Source of the DNA: Coprobacillus cateniformis
GTDB lineage: Bacteria; Bacillota_I; Bacilli_A; Erysipelotrichales; Coprobacillaceae
Length of the DNA stretch: 64,000 bases
NCBI RefSeq assembly: GCF_009767585.1
Contig: NZ_WSNW01000001.1
Coordinates: forward strand, 2,076,090-2,140,089
Direction: 5' to 3'
The translations under genes and the position numbers were made by a program. The notes below the pieces were generated by a model, which was not told the DNA's origin, did no database searches, and saw only the letters and a program-made list of their open reading frames with translations. Below, in pieces: positions 33,133-42,101 of the stretch; position 1 is the stretch's first letter, and each line of letters opens with the position of its first letter.

Positions 33133-34359
33133 GTGAAGGCAATACTTGTAGGTGTAGAATATGATCATATGTATTATGATCTTCATATTTCAATGGAAGA
33201 ATTAAAGGAATTGGCAAGAGCATGTCAAATTGAAGTGAAAGATGTTATGATTCAAAGACTATCACAAATATCTCCAAAATATTATATTGGAAAAGGGAAA
33301 GTTCAGGAATTGAAAGATATGTTAACTGATGATGATATGGTTATTTTTAATGAAGAGCTTTCACCCATGCAGATAAAAAATCTAACGGATGAACTAGATG
33401 TAGAAGTTAGTGATCGCAGTGATTTGATTTTAAGGATATTTGAATCACGTGCTCAGACAAAAGAAGCAAAGTTACAAGTAGAAATCGCAAGAAATCAATA
33501 TCTTTTACCGAGACTAGCTGGAATGAAAGAAGAACTTTATTCTCAACAAGGTGGTTCAGGTTTTAGAGGTAGTGGAGAAAAGCAAATTGAACTTGATCGT
33601 CGAGTCATTCATAGACAATTGGTACAGGCAAGGAGAGAACTTCAATCAATTGTTAAACAAAGACAGACGCAAAGGCAATTGCGTAAACGTAATCAACAAA
33701 AGGTTGTATGTTTGGTTGGTTATACAAATAGCGGAAAATCATCTTTATTAAATTATTTTACTGATAAAAAGGTATTTCAAGAAGATATGTTATTTGCTTC
33801 ACTCCAAACAGCTTCTCGTAAAGTCACTTTAAAAGGTCATAAAGAAATTATTATGAGTGATACAGTTGGATTTATTAATCAACTGCCTCATCATCTGGTT
33901 CAAGCATTTCGCTCTACTTTAGAAGAAGTCAAAGAAGCAGATTTATTACTGCATGTTGTAGACTCATCTTCAGCATACAGTGATATTCAAATTGAGACAA
34001 CACAACAAGTCTTAGAAGCATTAGGAGTTAAAGATACACCTGTTATATATGTTTATAATAAAGTGGATAAAGATCGTTATGCTTTTTTACAACCACATCA
34101 ACCATATGTTTTTGTTTCTGTTAAGGAACAAATCAACTTAGATAAATTAGAAGAACTGATGATTGAAACTCTCTTTAAAGATTATGAATTAATTGAATTA
34201 TATATTCCCTATGATCATGGGGAAATCTTTCAACAAATTCAACAGACTTATGAATTCATAAAAGAGGAGTATTTAGAAACTGGTATTTATATCTCATTTT
34301 TCATAGATATGAAACAAAAACATAAATATCAACAATATATTTATCATCCATTGAACTAA
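33133..34359 (+). CDS. hflX: GTPase HflX
   Basis: 408 residues from GTG 33133 (RBS AGAGGTGAG); earlier in-frame starts lie upstream of the promoter's expected start. HflX splits stalled ribosomes. N-terminal HflX domain (SPKYYIGKGKVQEL, FNEELSPMQIKNL), a glycine-rich linker (GGSGFRGSGEKQIELDRR), then the G domain: G1 GYTNSGKSS, G3 DTVGF, G4 NKVD. Ends at a bidirectional terminator. Confidence 0.93.
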   Translation: MKAILVGVEYDHMYYDLHISMEELKELARACQIEVKDVMIQRLSQISPKYYIGKGKVQELKDMLTDDDMVIFNEELSPMQIKNLTDELDVEVSDRSDLILRIFESRAQTKEAKLQVEIARNQYLLPRLAGMKEELYSQQGGSGFRGSGEKQIELDRRVIHRQLVQARRELQSIVKQRQTQRQLRKRNQQKVVCLVGYTNSGKSSLLNYFTDKKVFQEDMLFASLQTASRKVTLKGHKEIIMSDTVGFINQLPHHLVQAFRSTLEEVKEADLLLHVVDSSSAYSDIQIETTQQVLEALGVKDTPVIYVYNKVDKDRYAFLQPHQPYVFVSVKEQINLDKLEELMIETLFKDYELIELYIPYDHGEIFQQIQQTYEFIKEEYLETGIYISFFIDMKQKHKYQQYIYHPLN

Positions 34360-34360
34360 A

Positions 34361-34388
34361 AAAATGCTATCGTTATTGATAGCATTTT
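34361..34388. terminator. Bidirectional terminator
   Basis: AAAATGCTATC / GATAGCATTTT perfect 11-bp stem with loop GTTATT; shared by hflX and the convergent IIB-like gene, whose last codons lie inside it. Confidence 0.85.
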
Positions 34389-35017
34389 ACATAACTCAGA
34401 TGTTTTTGAATTGTTTTGAGAATAGCTTGATAATCTTTTGTTGCAAAATCGGTTGCATCAATGACATGAATTGGAACAAGATGTTGAGTATGAAGAATTA
34501 TCTCAGGTTCTTTTTGGGCTAATTGAGGGGCAAGATATAAAAGATCATAATGACGATAACTCTGATAGAGTTCATCTAATGAAAGAGAATCAAACGCAAA
34601 TTCTATATTTTCCATACTCATAATTGCTTTTAATTCTTCTACAAATAGAGATGTTGAAAAACCATCACTACTACAAATTCCAATCTTTATTAATTTTTGT
34701 TGATTATGTTTCATTAAAGTGTGATAAAATTCTTTAAATAAAGATTTTGCTTGACCAAGATCAACAATTTTATAATGAAGATAGAAAAGATTATCTTGAC
34801 AGTTCTTTTGTTTAATTTCTTCTTCAACAATATTGTTATGCCATATTGTTACACGTCCAATCATTTTATTTGTATGAAATAAAAGTGTTGTAGATATATC
34901 GCTTTCTTCTTGCACCTGACAAGTTATATTATCTTTCATATAATCTTGGGCATTTAATAAAATCCATTTTAAAAAAATATCATGATATAGTGATTGATAG
35001 AATTCTTCTGTTGTCAT
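34373..35017 (-). CDS. Orphan two-domain protein with PTS IIB-like C-terminus (paralogue of 7989-8597)
   Basis: 214 residues. Same plan as the protein at 7989: an N-terminal domain with GRVTIWHNNIVEEEIK and LFYLHYKI, and a IIB-like domain with Cys115 in ICSSDGFSTS, HYDLLYLAPQLAQK and FATKDYQAIL. The Cys loop has one extra residue relative to normal Lac/Cel IIB. Not beside any PTS gene; it is divergent from the BTAD regulator at 35372, which may be its partner. Function inferred only: PTS-state sensor or adaptor. Confidence 0.7.
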   Translation of the reverse strand: MTTEEFYQSLYHDIFLKWILLNAQDYMKDNITCQVQEESDISTTLLFHTNKMIGRVTIWHNNIVEEEIKQKNCQDNLFYLHYKIVDLGQAKSLFKEFYHTLMKHNQQKLIKIGICSSDGFSTSLFVEELKAIMSMENIEFAFDSLSLDELYQSYRHYDLLYLAPQLAQKEPEIILHTQHLVPIHVIDATDFATKDYQAILKTIQKHLSYVKCYQ

Positions 35018-35371
35018 AATGATTTCACCTTCTTTCTTATATCATAAAACAAATATAATCTTTTTGTGCTAAATTTTCTTGTCTTGAAAGTCAATTTTTT
35101 TATATAGACGTTTTTCATCATATTGACAGTCATCTCTATTGTAAATTTTATAAGCAAAGGCATTAGGATGTGGTTATTGAATATACTTCATGTTTCGTCA
35201 AAGGGAAGTGTGATATGCAATGTATGTGATTGTCGATAGATATGAGAGTGTAAGAATTTCTCACTGTGATTCTGATGGCTTTGTCATGAAATATGGATAA
35301 AAGTTGGAAATAAAGTTATGAAATGTAGAAATCGCCATTCATAAAAGGTACAATATATATGAGGAGGGGCT
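35018..35371. other. Divergent intergenic region
   Basis: 354 bases between the IIB-like gene and the BTAD regulator. No gene seen. It holds a short dyad around 35247-35264 (AGTGTAAGAA / TTTCTCACT) and a TACAAT (about 35348) close before the BTAD RBS. Likely carries both promoters. Confidence 0.5.
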
Positions 35372-36565
35372 ATGAAGATGCAGGATCAGATTATATATGT
35401 CACAATGTTTAATAATTTTACTATGAATTATAACAATATCATTTTAGGAAAGGACCAAATGAAATCTAAAAAGCTTTTTAAACTGTTGGTTTATTTGCTT
35501 TATTATCATCAACGGTTTATTTCTTCAGAGGAATTAATAGATATTCTTTGGTACGAAGATGAAGTTGAAAATCCTATTGCTGCTTTAAAAAATCTTATTT
35601 ATCGTTTACGTACACTTCTTAAACAGCAACTGAATTTGTATGATTTTGTAATAACAGGGCAAGGTGGATATTTAATTAATCGGCAATATACAATTGAAAT
35701 TGATGCTTATCTGTTTGAAAAATATAATCTGGAATTGGTATCAAGACATCAGGAGAATGAGTTATACAACAAATTTTTAACACTTTATACAGGATATTTT
35801 TTATCTGACATTGATGATTATCATATTTTATCATTAAATGCCTACTATCATACGCTTTATTTATCTCGAGTCATAGATTGTGCAAAATTATTAAAACAAC
35901 AGAAAAAATATACAATGATGGAAAAATTAGCACAAGGTGCCCTAGCAATTGACAATTTTAATGAGGATTTATACATTATTTTAATTGAGTCTCTGTATTT
36001 ACAGCAAAAATATCATGAATCAATTGAAACATATCGTGCAACAACTGATTTATTATACAAAACAATGGGAGTTCAACCCTCTTCTAAAATGAGAGATTTA
36101 TATGAAATTATTAGACAAGAAAGTCATGATGAGGGTCATATTAATGATATTCAAAAGGATTTGACCTTAGAGAATAAAGAGGGAGCATTTTTCTGTGAAT
36201 ATGGTGCATTTAAAGATATTTATAATATGCAAATGCGAATGATGGATAGATTAGGTATTTGTGCACATTTATGTTTAATAACAATAAAAACATCATTTCT
36301 CTATACGGATTTAGAAAGTGAGTATATCAAGAAAATCATGCAGAAAATTCAAAATGCTCTTATACATAAGCTCCGTACTGGTGATATTGTTTCACGTTAC
36401 AGTTTTAATCAGTTTATTGTTTTATTACCAGCATGTGACTTTAAGAACGCAAATATGGTCATGGAAAGAGTACTAAACACTGTCATAACTTCAGCAATAC
36501 AAAAAAAGATGATCATAGATATATCAATAGAAGAAGTGGGTTTAATGAGTTTAAAAGAAGCTTAA
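35372..36565 (+). CDS. SARP/BTAD-type transcriptional regulator with degenerate GGDEF-like domain
   Basis: 397 residues, RBS GAGGAGGGG. OmpR-like winged helix (about 5-105: ISSEELIDILWYEDEVENPIAALKNLIYRLRTLL), BTAD helical repeats (about 110-250: YLFEKYNLEL ... LGVQPSS-like VQPSSKMRDLYEII), and a C-terminal domain (about 285-390) resembling GGDEF in RTGDIVSRYSFNQFIVLLPA, where SFNQF (344-348) replaces GGDEF. Cyclase activity is therefore unlikely. It may bind a partner or nucleotide. It is divergent from the IIB-like gene and precedes the pilus-like operon by about 330 bases. Confidence 0.8.
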   Translation: MKMQDQIIYVTMFNNFTMNYNNIILGKDQMKSKKLFKLLVYLLYYHQRFISSEELIDILWYEDEVENPIAALKNLIYRLRTLLKQQLNLYDFVITGQGGYLINRQYTIEIDAYLFEKYNLELVSRHQENELYNKFLTLYTGYFLSDIDDYHILSLNAYYHTLYLSRVIDCAKLLKQQKKYTMMEKLAQGALAIDNFNEDLYIILIESLYLQQKYHESIETYRATTDLLYKTMGVQPSSKMRDLYEIIRQESHDEGHINDIQKDLTLENKEGAFFCEYGAFKDIYNMQMRMMDRLGICAHLCLITIKTSFLYTDLESEYIKKIMQKIQNALIHKLRTGDIVSRYSFNQFIVLLPACDFKNANMVMERVLNTVITSAIQKKMIIDISIEEVGLMSLKEA

Positions 36566-36761
36566 AAAATGGCTTCTGCTTTATTATATGAGATGACTTG
36601 TTTAAATGAATGATATTAAGTCACAGAGTGGAAACATATGTTGCTTTTGTTATTTAATATCCAAAAAACTCAAAACATATAAAATATAATCAGTATACTT
36701 AAAATTTTCTATGACTATACAATAATTCATAGCAAGGGACAATAGAATGGTTAGAACCGAT

Positions 36762-36786
36762 AATCAAGATTAATGTCTTGATTTTT
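36762..36786 (+). terminator. Hairpin with T-run in the leader of the pilus-like operon
   Basis: AATCAAGA / TCTTGATT stem, loop TTAATG, then TTTAT. The 327-base gap 36566-36892 holds no gene otherwise. It could end the BTAD transcript or attenuate the operon. Confidence 0.5.
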
Positions 36787-36892
36787 ATGTCTTGATGACT
36801 TATAAGTTATATTTTTTATAGGGGTTGTAGGAAAGAATTCCTCAATGGGATAAATTGGTGTATAATGGGGGAAAAGGAGGGTAGTGAACAAA

Positions 36893-37789
36893 ATGAAAAA
36901 AGTTTTTTTGTTGATGTTAACATTATCCTGTTTCCTTTTTGGATGTAGTTCGCAAAAAGATGTAAAAGAATATCCGAGTGATTATCCTGATTCTTCAGGT
37001 TATGGAATTGATGATATTTATTATCCAGATAATTCAGGACAAAAAATTTTGTCTTCAGATATTGCAAACGTAAATTATTCACATATAGATCAAGGTTATG
37101 TTACTGCTTCGCTTAATCATAAAAGTGAGCAGAAAATAAAGTTATTAATTCGTAAAGGTGAAAAAAGTTATTATTATGATTTAATCAATCAGAATCCTGT
37201 TGCTTTTCCACTGCAGATGGGAAATGGTAAATATTATTTAGGTATATATGAAAATGTTGAAGGTGATAACTATGCTATGAAAAAATCACTTACATTAGAT
37301 GTTCAAATAAAAGATGAACTTTCTCCATTTTTATATCCTAATCAATTGGTTGACTATCAGCCAGGTGATAAGATTACTTCAATAGCTATAGATATAGTGA
37401 AAAAGGATAAAAATGATCTGCAACGGATTCAAAATATCTATAATTATGTTGTAGATAATATAACATATGACGATGAAAAGGCAGTGGAAGCAACTCAAAA
37501 ATATTTAATCCCAAATCTAAACAATATTATAAAAAATAAAACAGGTATTTGTTTTGATTATGCTTCTATGATGGTAGCTATGCTAAGAATAAACCATATA
37601 CCTGCGCGTTTAATTTGTGGTGATACAGATGTGGAATATCATGCCTGGGTAGAAGTTTATATAGAAGGTGAAGGATGGATTAATCCAGATATCTTTATGG
37701 ATAAAGGAACTTGGACGAGAATGGATCCCACTTTTGCAAGTTCAAAATTTGATTATAATGGTAAGTATCAAGCTATTTATTATTACTAA
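36893..37789 (+). CDS. Transglutaminase-like lipoprotein
   Basis: 298 residues. Signal peptide with lipobox LFGC; either ATG 36893 or GTG 36884 can start it (AGGAGG at 36875-36880). The transglutaminase-like core at about residues 190-280 carries the Cys-His-Asp set: TGICFDYASMMVAMLR, VEYHAWVEVY and WTRMDPTF. Extracellular and lipid-anchored. It is the first gene of the gspF-pilT operon (15 bases to gspF), suggesting it processes or crosslinks the surface structure or the wall around it. Confidence 0.85.
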   Translation: MKKVFLLMLTLSCFLFGCSSQKDVKEYPSDYPDSSGYGIDDIYYPDNSGQKILSSDIANVNYSHIDQGYVTASLNHKSEQKIKLLIRKGEKSYYYDLINQNPVAFPLQMGNGKYYLGIYENVEGDNYAMKKSLTLDVQIKDELSPFLYPNQLVDYQPGDKITSIAIDIVKKDKNDLQRIQNIYNYVVDNITYDDEKAVEATQKYLIPNLNNIIKNKTGICFDYASMMVAMLRINHIPARLICGDTDVEYHAWVEVYIEGEGWINPDIFMDKGTWTRMDPTFASSKFDYNGKYQAIYYY

Positions 37790-37804
37790 AGGAGGCTATT
37801 TGAG

Positions 37805-38833
37805 ATGAGATTATCTTTAGAAGAAAAATATCAGTTTTCCAATCAGATGGCAATGATTTTAAAAGCAGGATTAAGTGTACAGCAGGGTATTGAAATGATG
37901 CAGCAAGATTTAGAGAATCAAAATCTAAAAATAGCATTAGAAGCTATTTTGGGTTATATGAAAGAAGATGCTCATTTAAGCCTAGCGATTGAAAGAACAG
38001 GAATGTTTGATGATTATATGGTTCATTTATTAAAAGTTGGAGAAGTGAGCGGACATATTGATGATGTTATGGAGTCGTTGGGTGAATATTATTTACGAAT
38101 GGATGATATGACTTCTCAACTCCAGCAAGCTCTGACTTATCCTATTATTCTTTTTATAATGATGTTTGTTGTTGTGGGAGTTGTTGTTTTTCAAGTCTTA
38201 CCTATTTTTGAAAATGTACTTATGAGCTTAGGAAGTCATTTGTCTTCTTTTGCAAGTCGGTTTATGAATTTTGGTCAAATATTTTCTATGTTAGGATTTA
38301 TGATTTTAGGTATCTTTATGATTATGATCATTTCTTTTTATGTATATGCCAAAAAATCGCATCAAGATATTATGGTTATGTTTGTTCAAAAATCTTGGAT
38401 AACCAAAAAAATTGCGAATCATATGAATCATGCACAATTGACTTATGCATTATCATTATTTGTTTCAAGTGGCTATGATTTACAGGAAGCAGTTCATTAT
38501 ACAATTGAATTAGTTGATAATTCTCAATTACAAAATCAGTTGAAACAATGTTATCATGATTTAGAACAAGGTGTTTCTTTTGTTGATGCTGTTTCACAAC
38601 ATCAAATCTATAAAGGAATGAAATTAAATATGATTCAGATTGGTTTCCAAACTGGTCAGGTAGATGCAGTTATGAAAACATTGTCTAATCATTATCAAGA
38701 TGAAGTCAGTCAATCAATAGCTCACTTTTTAAATATTATAGAACCTGCTATAGTGACCTTTCTTTCAGTGATTGTTGGAGTTGTTTTATTATCAGTGATG
38801 TTGCCATTAGTCAGTATTATGTCTTCTTTGTAG
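37805..38833 (+). CDS. Type II secretion / type IV pilus inner-membrane platform protein (GspF/PilC/ComGB)
   Basis: 342 residues, RBS AAAGGAGG. Two T2SSF repeats: residues about 10-130 (MAMILKAGLSVQQGIEMM, LKVGEVSGHIDDVMESLGEYY) and about 205-325 (LTYALSLFVSSGYDLQEAVHYT, IGFQTGQVDAVMKTLSNHY), with membrane segments after each and a pair between. Shorter than typical PilC (about 400) because the N-terminal cytoplasmic extension is missing. It would anchor the pilus-like fibre and contact the PilT-type ATPase at 40387. Confidence 0.9.
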   Translation: MRLSLEEKYQFSNQMAMILKAGLSVQQGIEMMQQDLENQNLKIALEAILGYMKEDAHLSLAIERTGMFDDYMVHLLKVGEVSGHIDDVMESLGEYYLRMDDMTSQLQQALTYPIILFIMMFVVVGVVVFQVLPIFENVLMSLGSHLSSFASRFMNFGQIFSMLGFMILGIFMIMIISFYVYAKKSHQDIMVMFVQKSWITKKIANHMNHAQLTYALSLFVSSGYDLQEAVHYTIELVDNSQLQNQLKQCYHDLEQGVSFVDAVSQHQIYKGMKLNMIQIGFQTGQVDAVMKTLSNHYQDEVSQSIAHFLNIIEPAIVTFLSVIVGVVLLSVMLPLVSIMSSL

Positions 38834-38886
38834 AAACTTAATTTATAAGTGTCTAGTAGATATGGTGGATAGAGATGGAGGGAATT

Positions 38887-39183
38887 ATGAAAAAAATAAT
38901 AAAAATTGTTATTTTTATGACGGTTATATTCATGATTGTTTTTGGATTCCAATCTGCACAATCTTATTCTGAAGAGGAGGAGCTTTTGAGAATTAAAGAG
39001 ACAATTTGGACATTGTGTTTAAAGTGTTATAGTATAGAAGGAAGATATCCTCAAGATATTTATTATCTTAAAGAACATTATGGGTTGTTGTTAAATGAGG
39101 ATGAATATCCCATTATTTATCATTATGAGGGAGATAATCTGCAACCAACTATTGAGGTTCATCAAAGGGAGAAGACATTATGA
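38887..39183 (+). CDS. Small single-pass protein of the pilus-like operon
   Basis: 98 residues from ATG 38887 (GGAGGG 5 bases upstream). N-terminal helix KKIIKIVIFMTVIFMIVFGF, then a soluble region with CLKCYSIEGRYPQDIYYLKEHYGLLLNEDEYPIIYHYE, reminiscent of minor pseudopilin globular segments. No type IV prepilin cleavage motif. Overlaps the next gene by 4 bases. Confidence 0.75.
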   Translation: MKKIIKIVIFMTVIFMIVFGFQSAQSYSEEEELLRIKETIWTLCLKCYSIEGRYPQDIYYLKEHYGLLLNEDEYPIIYHYEGDNLQPTIEVHQREKTL

Positions 39184-39629
39184 GTAGGCATCATCATATA
39201 CATATATTATTATCATTAACATTATTCTTACTGTTTGTCCTTGGTTCATTCTTTGTTGTAGCATATGAGATTAAAGGGTATCAAAAGTTAAATGAACAAT
39301 GTCTTTTAGAAGATGATTTGAATATACCATTAGCTTATTTAAATACAAAGTTGAAGGCAATGGATGAAAAAGGGGCTATTTCAGTTGTATCTATACAAGG
39401 CAGAAAATGTTTGAAAATGGTTACTACGAAAACAGCAACTTATATATATTATCTCAATGGATACTTGAAGGAATTATATACAGATTTAGATTATCTTCCT
39501 TCTTTAGATGAAGGAACAAATTTATTTATTCTTGATGATTTTCAGATAGATAGACAAGAGAATTTATATACTTTTATAGTTAAGAAAGAGCAGTATCAAA
39601 AAAGGTTATCAGTTTATTTACATGCTTAG
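39180..39629 (+). CDS. DUF4860-type single-pass protein
   Basis: 149 residues, ATGA overlap with the previous gene. N-terminal helix (about 8-28) and a beta-rich domain with LAYLNTKLKAMD, ISVVSIQGRKCLKM, YIYYLNGYLKELYTD, as in the uncharacterised DUF4860 family that accompanies GspF/PilT genes in Bacillota. It resembles a minor pilin in size and layout but has no classical cleavage site. Confidence 0.75.
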   Translation: MSRHHHIHILLSLTLFLLFVLGSFFVVAYEIKGYQKLNEQCLLEDDLNIPLAYLNTKLKAMDEKGAISVVSIQGRKCLKMVTTKTATYIYYLNGYLKELYTDLDYLPSLDEGTNLFILDDFQIDRQENLYTFIVKKEQYQKRLSVYLHA

Positions 39630-39641
39630 AGGAGGGTGTCT

Positions 39642-40010
39642 ATGAAAGGAAAAAATCAATCTTTTTCGTTTATGATGGAATTGATTATTGTTATTTTCTT
39701 TTTTGCATTGTCAACAACTGTATGTATTTCATTTTTAGTCAAAGCAAAAGAAAAACAAATGGATGGAGTTATGATTCAAAATGCTATGTTAGAAATGCAA
39801 AGTATGATTGAAACAATGCAGGCTTATCCTCAGACTCCTTTGGAACAACTCTTTAAAGTTGAGAAAATAGATACGAATACATATCAGAAAGAGAATATAA
39901 AAATCGTAATATGGGAAGATCAGGTTAAACATGGCGTGATAAGTATTTTTAATCAAGATGATGTCATTTGTGAGACTCCTTTTGTATTGGGAGGGACTTC
40001 TCATGGCTAA
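39642..40010 (+). CDS. Pilin-like single-pass protein
   Basis: 122 residues from ATG 39642 (GAGGAGGG 5 bases upstream). N-terminus SFSFMMELIIVIFFFALST looks like a pilin helix with a Glu near the start, but the Gly before a normal prepilin-peptidase site is missing (Phe occupies that position when the Glu is aligned to Glu5). A helical stretch and short beta region follow. Overlaps the next gene by 8 bases. Confidence 0.72.
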   Translation: MKGKNQSFSFMMELIIVIFFFALSTTVCISFLVKAKEKQMDGVMIQNAMLEMQSMIETMQAYPQTPLEQLFKVEKIDTNTYQKENIKIVIWEDQVKHGVISIFNQDDVICETPFVLGGTSHG

Positions 40011-40383
40011 AAAACGTATATTTTCTCATCTTGGAATTGGTGCACCATTAATTTTTATGATTTTTGTGATTTTGGTTATGTGTATTTTATCAGTTTTGTC
40101 TTATTTGAAGGCAAATTCTTTTTATGAAAGTACAATTCGTCAAATGAATATAACAAATCAGTATTATCAGGCAGAATCTCAGCTTTTTAAGTTCTACTAT
40201 CAGCTAGATATTGACAATATTGATAGTAAACTTAAGAATTGGGAAGGTGATTATAAGAAGAAAAATAATCAATATGTTTTACAAGCAGCAATGAATAATG
40301 ATTTTAAACTTGAGATGATTATAGAAATAAGTAATAATCAGCTAGAGATAATATCATTGAAAAAGATAAGTGGGAGGGAATAG
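40003..40383 (+). CDS. Small single-pass protein of the pilus-like operon
   Basis: 126 residues from ATG 40003 (GGGAGGGA upstream). Short basic N-terminus, one helix (GAPLIFMIFVILVMCILSVLSY), then an amphipathic helix and a short beta region. Type IV pilin-like in shape only. It is 3 bases before pilT and overlaps the gene before it. Confidence 0.72.
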   Translation: MAKKRIFSHLGIGAPLIFMIFVILVMCILSVLSYLKANSFYESTIRQMNITNQYYQAESQLFKFYYQLDIDNIDSKLKNWEGDYKKKNNQYVLQAAMNNDFKLEMIIEISNNQLEIISLKKISGRE

Positions 40384-40386
40384 AAA

Positions 40387-41442
40387 ATGGATGCTAAAGA
40401 ATTGCTTATGGATGTGGTAAAACGAAATGCTTCTGATGTCTTTATAGTTGCTGGATCACCATGTGCTGTCAAGATTCATGGTAAAATTCAAAAATACAAT
40501 CAGGAGAAATTGAAACCAGAGGATACAGAACACTTGATTAGAGAAATATATGCTATTGCCAATAAAGATGATATTGATCAATTTATTAGAAATGGAGACG
40601 ATGATTTTTCATTTTCAATTCCTGGAGTTGGTAGATTTCGTGTAAATGTTTATCGTCAAAGAAACTCATTTGCTGCAGTTTTAAGGGTTGTTAGCTTTGA
40701 GATGCCAGATCCTATACGTTTGCATATTCCTGAAGTGATTATCAATTTAGCTCAACTCAAGAAAGGAATGGTTCTGCTTACTGGACCAGCAGGGAGTGGC
40801 AAGTCAACAACATTAGCATGTATTATTGATCAAATTAATAAAACACGCGATGCACATATTATAACAATTGAAGATCCAATTGAATATCTTCATACTCACA
40901 ATCGCAGTATTGTATCTCAACGTGAAGTCTATCATGATACAAGGGATTACATTTCAGCTTTGAAAGCAGCATTAAGAGAAGCACCAGAGGTCATTTTAGT
41001 AGGTGAAATGAGAGATCTTGAGACTATTGACATTGCTGTGACTGCTGCTGAAACAGGCCATTTACTTTTCTCAAGTTTACATACAATTGGTGCTGCCAAT
41101 ACAATTGATCGTATGATTGATGTTTTCCCATCTTCACAACAGCAGCAAATAAGGGTACAGTTAGCTATGGTTTTGAGTGCAGTTATTTCACAACAATTAG
41201 TCCCTAGTATAGATGGGAAAATGATTCCTGTATTCGAAATTATGATCTGTAATCAAGCTATTAGAACATTAATAAGAGAAGGAAAAACACATCAGATTGA
41301 TAATGCAATAGCAACAAATAGAAATCAAAATATGATAACAATGGATGATTCACTTTTAGAACTATACAAACACAAGCAAATAACAAAGGAAGTGGCATTA
41401 ATGTATGCAACAAATCCCACTTTTTTGATAAATAAACTGTAA
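40387..41442 (+). CDS. pilT: PilT-type retraction ATPase
   Basis: 351 residues, the length of PilT. Cytoplasmic hexameric ATPase of the type II/IV secretion superfamily. Walker A GPAGSGKS (133-140), Asp box EDPIEY (162-167), Walker B region VILVGEMRD (202-210), His box HLLFSSLHT (225-233), and the PilT-specific C-terminal motif AIRTLIREGK (291-300), close to the AIRNLIRE needed for retraction. Last gene of the operon. No PilB-type extension ATPase is nearby, so this ATPase may drive both directions or another process. Confidence 0.93.
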   Translation: MDAKELLMDVVKRNASDVFIVAGSPCAVKIHGKIQKYNQEKLKPEDTEHLIREIYAIANKDDIDQFIRNGDDDFSFSIPGVGRFRVNVYRQRNSFAAVLRVVSFEMPDPIRLHIPEVIINLAQLKKGMVLLTGPAGSGKSTTLACIIDQINKTRDAHIITIEDPIEYLHTHNRSIVSQREVYHDTRDYISALKAALREAPEVILVGEMRDLETIDIAVTAAETGHLLFSSLHTIGAANTIDRMIDVFPSSQQQQIRVQLAMVLSAVISQQLVPSIDGKMIPVFEIMICNQAIRTLIREGKTHQIDNAIATNRNQNMITMDDSLLELYKHKQITKEVALMYATNPTFLINKL

Positions 41443-41578
41443 AATGAACAAAGATTTAAGTCAAAATCAATTGATGACATTGTAGAGATAAGAATATAAT
41501 TCATAAAAAACAATGAATATTATTTTTGATTAAAAAACTTCCTTATAAATATAAGATGAATGAACAGAAATAAAATAA

Positions 41579-41606
41579 CTCCTTTCATATGATAAAGTGA
41601 AAGGAG
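41579..41606 (+). promoter_or_regulatory. Hairpin masking the Shine-Dalgarno of the DUF11 gene
   Basis: CTCCTTTCA (41579-41587) and TGAAAGGAG (41598-41606) are perfect arms; the right arm is the SD of the next gene and is followed by TTTTTATT. The structure can block translation, or act as an attenuator. Confidence 0.65.
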
Positions 41607-41615
41607 GTTTTTATT

Positions 41616-41984
41616 ATGGCAATTAATAGAATTGAAAATACTGCACAAATTATATCTGACTGTTTGGTTATTGATAGCAATACAGTAGAAACAATTGTGA
41701 GAATACCACCAACAATCTATAAAGAAGTTGATAAATGTGAAGCATGTGTAGGAGACATTTTGACTTATACAATCACAATTAGGAATAATTCATTATGCCC
41801 ACTTAAGAATATTGTCTTTAATGATCGCATTCCATATGGTACAGATTATATATTGAACACATTTGAAGTTGATGATGTGCCTCAAGTTCCATCAATTGAT
41901 GATTACACATTATATTACACAATACCAACTATTGAACCAATGGGTACAGTTGTAATTCGATTCCAAGTACAAGTGAGAGAGTAA
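41616..41984 (+). CDS. DUF11-domain protein
   Basis: 122 residues. One DUF11/conserved-repeat domain (about residues 30-120): YKEVDKCEACVGDILTYTITIRNNS, LKNIVFNDRIPYGTDYI, YTIPTIEPMGTVVIRFQVQV. Such domains normally occur in long secreted proteins, but this one stands alone and has no signal peptide or anchor. Its translation may be controlled by the upstream hairpin. Role unknown. Confidence 0.8.
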   Translation: MAINRIENTAQIISDCLVIDSNTVETIVRIPPTIYKEVDKCEACVGDILTYTITIRNNSLCPLKNIVFNDRIPYGTDYILNTFEVDDVPQVPSIDDYTLYYTIPTIEPMGTVVIRFQVQVRE

Positions 41985-41990
41985 TTATAG

Positions 41991-42019
41991 AAAGATTCAC
42001 TGTCATCAGTGAATCTTTT
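41991..42019 (+). terminator. Terminator after the DUF11 gene
   Basis: Perfect 12-bp stem AAAGATTCACTG / CAGTGAATCTTT with loop TCAT and short T-run. Confidence 0.75.
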
Positions 42020-42101
42020 GCCTGTATAATTTTTTAAAATGTGAGTGGCTTTGGTTTATTAAAAAAAATAATTATGGTAAAATATAATAGGGTGATGATA
42101 T

